In this document: piece by piece, positions 5,611 through 8,131 of the stretch
Position numbering within the stretch: the first letter of the stretch is position 1
Layout of the letters: each line of letters begins with the position of its first letter
NCBI GenBank assembly: GCA_964559135.1
Contig: CAZLGG010000143.1
Location: 1 to 8,131 of the forward strand
Origin: DRQF01 sp964559135
GTDB taxonomy: Bacteria > Planctomycetota > GCA-002687715 > DRQF01
Direction: 5' to 3'
DNA length: 8,131 nucleotides
Notes under the pieces: model-generated
What the model saw: only the letters and a program-made list of their open reading frames with translations
What the model was told of the DNA's origin: nothing
Databases searched by the model: none
Position numbers and translations under genes: made by a program

Positions 5611-6037
5611 TCTGCCCTTCCAGGGGCCCGCGGATTCCGGCGTCAGCGTCTGGGGATCCTTCGTCGATTTCGCTTTCTGCCTTGTCTTCGTTCTCTTCTG
5701 CTGTGTCGGGCAACGGGCGAAGCAGGTTTGGAGCACGGACCTTCCCGAGGTGGCCCGTCCCGAGGGGGCGAGATCTGCTGACACCTCTGAGCAGCCCATC
5801 GTCGTGACCGTCACCAACGATCGCGTGGTTGTGATCGACGGTGCCACCGTGGGGCCGGCGGGGAGTCCGGACACGAGAAAACGTCTGGCGTCGGTTTTGG
5901 CCGAACGATCGGGTCGCGTCGTCGTGTCGTGCGCCGCCGGTGTGCCGATCCAAGATTACATCGCGCTGTCCCCGGCCCTTTGGCGGAAAGGAAAAAATCC
6001 GCCCTTGCTCGTCGCAGCTCAAAAGACAGTACGATGA
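5594..6037 (+). CDS. ExbD/TolR-family ion-channel partner
   Basis: The 147-aa protein shows the ExbD/TolR plan. It has a short cytoplasmic N-terminus and a single TM helix at ~20-38 beginning with an Asp (D25), the position of the ion-conducting Asp in ExbD/TolR/MotB. A DLPE segment follows (49-52), resembling the LPxA motif just after the helix in ExbD. The periplasmic domain starts with PIVVTVTNDRVVVIDG (68-83), the expected beta hairpin (value strand, turn, 'DG' loop), and continues with a second strand at ~107-113. It has no OmpA-like peptidoglycan-binding domain, so it is ExbD/TolR type rather than MotB or ZorB type. Cys residues at 29, 36 and 37 within the helix and at 113 are unusual. 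GGGAGG precedes the ATG by eight bases and the gene overlaps its ExbB-like partner, as the family usually does. Confidence 0.8.
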   Translation: MKTTTDLPFQGPADSGVSVWGSFVDFAFCLVFVLFCCVGQRAKQVWSTDLPEVARPEGARSADTSEQPIVVTVTNDRVVVIDGATVGPAGSPDTRKRLASVLAERSGRVVVSCAAGVPIQDYIALSPALWRKGKNPPLLVAAQKTVR

Positions 6038-7467
6038 CGAACGGGGGACGGCACATGTCCGTAGAACCTTTCCACCCCGATCACGACGAGGTGGAGTCGG
6101 CGACGGAGACGGTTGAGATGGATTGGGAGACACTGAAGGCCCGTTGCCTCGCGCCTCTCGACCGCCATGTCGAGGAGGCGCGACGCCTCGTCCCTCAGAT
6201 CGAGGTCCTGCGTCAGACATTCGTGGAATGGGAGGATCTCGATGCCAAGAGCACCCAGATCCTGAAGGCAGCCGGTGTCGCACTTCTTGGAGGCGACGGC
6301 CCTTGGCCGACCGGGACGCGCATCCAGCTGTATGCGGCCGCACGCAGAGCGGTGGCAAGATTCTTCGCAGACGATCCGGCGACGGCTATCCTCGCGAGCC
6401 TGTTGGACCCTCACGATGGGTCTTTGTGGGATCGACTGAGGCCGCAAGTTGCTCGTCCCCATCCGACCTTCCTTGGCAACGCTTGGGAGGCGGCGTCGAA
6501 GGCCGTCGGTGCGGCCATGCAGAGGTGGGGACGGCTCGCAGGTAAAGAACAACTCCGCAATGTGACGTATGAACTTCTGTCGATCGCGTTCCAAACACAC
6601 CTGCCGAGGCAGTTGCGATTTGCCAGAGTTGCGTTTCGGTCGAGCAAGAAGGCTATGGCGCTCGAGAACTGGATCCATCTCGGTGTCCGCCACATCGCCA
6701 GGACGGAAGTGCAGAAAGCGTACTTTTCATCCGTTTCTTCGAGCCCCCTCCCAAACGATCCGAGAGATGTTCGTGTCGTGCCCGTCGAGGATGGGAACGA
6801 CCAAACGGCAGGCCACTGCTTCCAGGACACCTACGATCGACTCGTCGACTCTTTGCGAGCCGAGGGGCTCGCATTGGATCGTTATCGGGACACCCAACTG
6901 GAAGAGGATGTGTTCGGGATGGGCCATGGGGGGCAGGGTGACGTGCGCGCTGAACTCCGGTGGTGCAGCTTCACCTACGTCCTCTTTTTCCTTCACGCCT
7001 GTCGTCGCGATTGCGAGAACAACAACGGAAGGGCTCAGTCGAGGGTCCTGGAAGCCCTCATCCAGTGGATCGCGGATGCCTTGGGGGTGGACGCTCGAGA
7101 CAATGACGACAATGAGCGGGTTGATCTGGGGACTCTTTGGAAGTCGGGGTTCATCGAAGGGTTCGTGCGTCCCCAAGACAGGAAAGAGCGCTTTCTCGCG
7201 TTCATGAGGAAGATCTGTCCCACCCGGTTCGAGGGGAACGGGAGGACCGTGAGGGGAAACCCCGAGCAGATCGCGGTCCTCAAGCAGAAGTTCAATGAGG
7301 AACAACTTCGAGGTTTTTGCGAGGGGTCCGCGCGAAGGGCTAACGCAGAAGTGGCGAGCTGGGCATGCGAGAACCACGGTCGGAAGGTCTTCCAAGGAGG
7401 CAGGGCGATCATCCATGGGCTCGTTCCGTGGCGAACGACTCAAGTCTTCCTTCGTTTCGTTGATTGA
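6034..7467 (+). CDS. Large soluble protein of unknown function, 477 aa
   Basis: I do not recognise this protein. The start at 6034 overlaps the ExbD-like stop as ATGA but has no clear ribosome site. An in-frame ATG at 6055 (product shorter by seven residues) has GGGGGA six bases upstream and may be the real start. No signal peptide or membrane segment is seen, so it is cytoplasmic and mostly helical by composition. An acidic N-terminus (~14-32) leads into helical segments. Residues ~172-228 have the hydrophobic/basic spacing of sigma-factor region 2 (acidic helix, then Trp and RHIAR), but this is a weak resemblance. C311, C323 and C327 cluster near a hydrophobic segment (~312-322). The C-terminal 100 residues are basic and include C429 and C445. 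By order it may be the cytoplasmic effector or sensor arm of the ExbBD-like machine, comparable in position to ZorC in Zorya; homology is not claimed. Confidence 0.75.
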   Translation: MTNGGRHMSVEPFHPDHDEVESATETVEMDWETLKARCLAPLDRHVEEARRLVPQIEVLRQTFVEWEDLDAKSTQILKAAGVALLGGDGPWPTGTRIQLYAAARRAVARFFADDPATAILASLLDPHDGSLWDRLRPQVARPHPTFLGNAWEAASKAVGAAMQRWGRLAGKEQLRNVTYELLSIAFQTHLPRQLRFARVAFRSSKKAMALENWIHLGVRHIARTEVQKAYFSSVSSSPLPNDPRDVRVVPVEDGNDQTAGHCFQDTYDRLVDSLRAEGLALDRYRDTQLEEDVFGMGHGGQGDVRAELRWCSFTYVLFFLHACRRDCENNNGRAQSRVLEALIQWIADALGVDARDNDDNERVDLGTLWKSGFIEGFVRPQDRKERFLAFMRKICPTRFEGNGRTVRGNPEQIAVLKQKFNEEQLRGFCEGSARRANAEVASWACENHGRKVFQGGRAIIHGLVPWRTTQVFLRFVD

Positions 7468-7479
7468 GAATGATGAACA

Positions 7480-8131
7480 ATGAAGAACACCAGTGACGTC
7501 GATTTCGAAGACTTGTGCGCCCATCTCGGGACGATGATCGAGTCCGGGGACTTGCGACTGCGGCGCGACGCCGTTCAAGTGCTGGGGACCCTCGCGCCGG
7601 GGGAACGGGTCACGGGACTCCTCCTCGAAGCCCTCAGCGATGCGGAAGCCCGTGTCCGCCGCATCGCCTTGCGAGCCTTGGCCCATCCCGCCCACGCAAG
7701 TGGGGCGATGCAAGGCCAGGTGCGCCTACGGCTTTTCGACGGGGACGAAGGAGTCCGCGAAGCCGCGAGCGATCTTCTCCGTCAGATGGATTCCTGGGTT
7801 TTCGAGGCCGAGGCGGCCGCCACTGCGGCGGTGGAAGAGGTCGAGGCGACAAATCGCAAGACGTCAGGCGAAGTCCTCGCGATCTTCCTCGACCGGTTGC
7901 GCGGTGCGCTGTCGACGGCCGCGAACCTCCCCTACGCCCTGACTTTGGCCTGGGAGCAGTGGAGACGTCGCCACCCCATGCCCGTGAAACCCGGGCGAGG
8001 CGGGGCGCTGCAGGGGCTGGCCCCGGTGCACCTGGGGAAATCGTCCCGGCGCACCGTGCCGGGTCATCTCCGGAAGGCTCACCCCCCCCAAGACGCCGAT
8101 GCCGGGGATGACGATGTGGTCCTCGAGCCTC
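7480..8131 (+). CDS. HEAT-repeat-like protein, 3' end beyond window
   Basis: The frame is open from ATG 7480 to the right edge (217 codons seen). The ATG is the first after an in-frame TGA at 7474-7476 and lies 12 bp past the previous stop; the ribosome site is weak, so coupling is likely. Residues ~25-103 contain about three HEAT/PBS-like units, each with the D-x-x-V-R-x-x-A-x-x-A/L pattern (around 27-36, 54-67 and 87-101). Such repeats form protein-binding solenoids. An Ala/Glu-rich linker (~108-127) and a helical segment (~130-160) containing Trp follow. Beyond residue 165 the sequence is basic and Pro/Gly-rich, then acidic (207-214), probably disordered. Further domains may lie beyond the edge. 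The likely role is a scaffold in the same operon; function is otherwise unknown. Confidence 0.75.
   Translation, partial: MKNTSDVDFEDLCAHLGTMIESGDLRLRRDAVQVLGTLAPGERVTGLLLEALSDAEARVRRIALRALAHPAHASGAMQGQVRLRLFDGDEGVREAASDLLRQMDSWVFEAEAAATAAVEEVEATNRKTSGEVLAIFLDRLRGALSTAANLPYALTLAWEQWRRRHPMPVKPGRGGALQGLAPVHLGKSSRRTVPGHLRKAHPPQDADAGDDDVVLEP

Noticed and set aside
4960..6037. Call as Zorya ZorA/ZorB
   Set aside because: The ExbB-like protein lacks a long cytoplasmic tail, and the ExbD-like protein lacks a peptidoglycan-binding domain. No ZorD helicase or ZorE nuclease is seen in the window.
6727..7713. 328-codon minus-strand frame opposite the 477-aa gene and the HEAT-like gene
   Set aside because: It spans two real + strand genes and their junction, which no genuine gene here would be expected to do, and no domain is recognisable.

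Overview
This is a high-GC bacterial window. It has tightly packed genes, strong AAGGAG-type ribosome binding sites and many ATGA stop/start overlaps. Signal peptides, a lipobox and an ExbB/ExbD-type ion-channel pair point to a didermal (Gram-negative-type) bacterium. The lineage cannot be fixed from sequence alone; the GC content and gene style would suit Planctomycetota or Myxococcota, but this is a guess. There are no tRNA or rRNA genes, mobile elements or CRISPR arrays.

Layout. Positions 1-245 hold nothing I can call. Positions 246-287 are a perfect 14-bp stem terminator that ends a small leftward operon: a 104-aa single-pass membrane protein (795 to 481) followed, with a TGATG overlap, by a 55-aa charged protein (481 to 314). 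A ~208-bp divergent intergenic region (796-1003) separates it from a long rightward operon that runs off the right edge.

The rightward operon contains, in order: a ThiF/E1-like adenylating-enzyme homologue with two CxxC pairs and a degenerate N-terminal domain (1004-2245); an exported coiled-coil protein (2299-3390); a TonB-topology protein with an N-terminal anchor, an Arg/Pro-rich linker and a C-terminal domain (3387-4160); a small probable lipoprotein (4157-4495); a small Pro-rich anchored or secreted protein (4500-4784); a 53-aa single-pass microprotein (4781-4942); an ExbB/TolQ-like channel subunit (4960-5610); an ExbD/TolR-like subunit (5594-6037); a 477-aa unrecognised soluble protein (6034-7467); and a partial HEAT-repeat protein (7480-8131+).

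How they may work together (inference). Co-translation and gene order suggest one machine. An ExbBD-type ion-driven motor in the inner membrane would energise envelope proteins (the TonB-like protein, the coiled-coil protein, the lipoprotein and the microproteins). A cytoplasmic E1-like enzyme, a large helical protein and a HEAT scaffold would form the inner, possibly sensing or effector, side. The combination recalls the logic of ion-motor defence systems such as Zorya (a MotAB-like pair plus cytoplasmic effectors) and of bacterial ubiquitin-like conflict systems. It matches neither, and it contains no recognisable nuclease, helicase, ubiquitin-like protein or E2. It is a good candidate for an undescribed envelope-spanning system.
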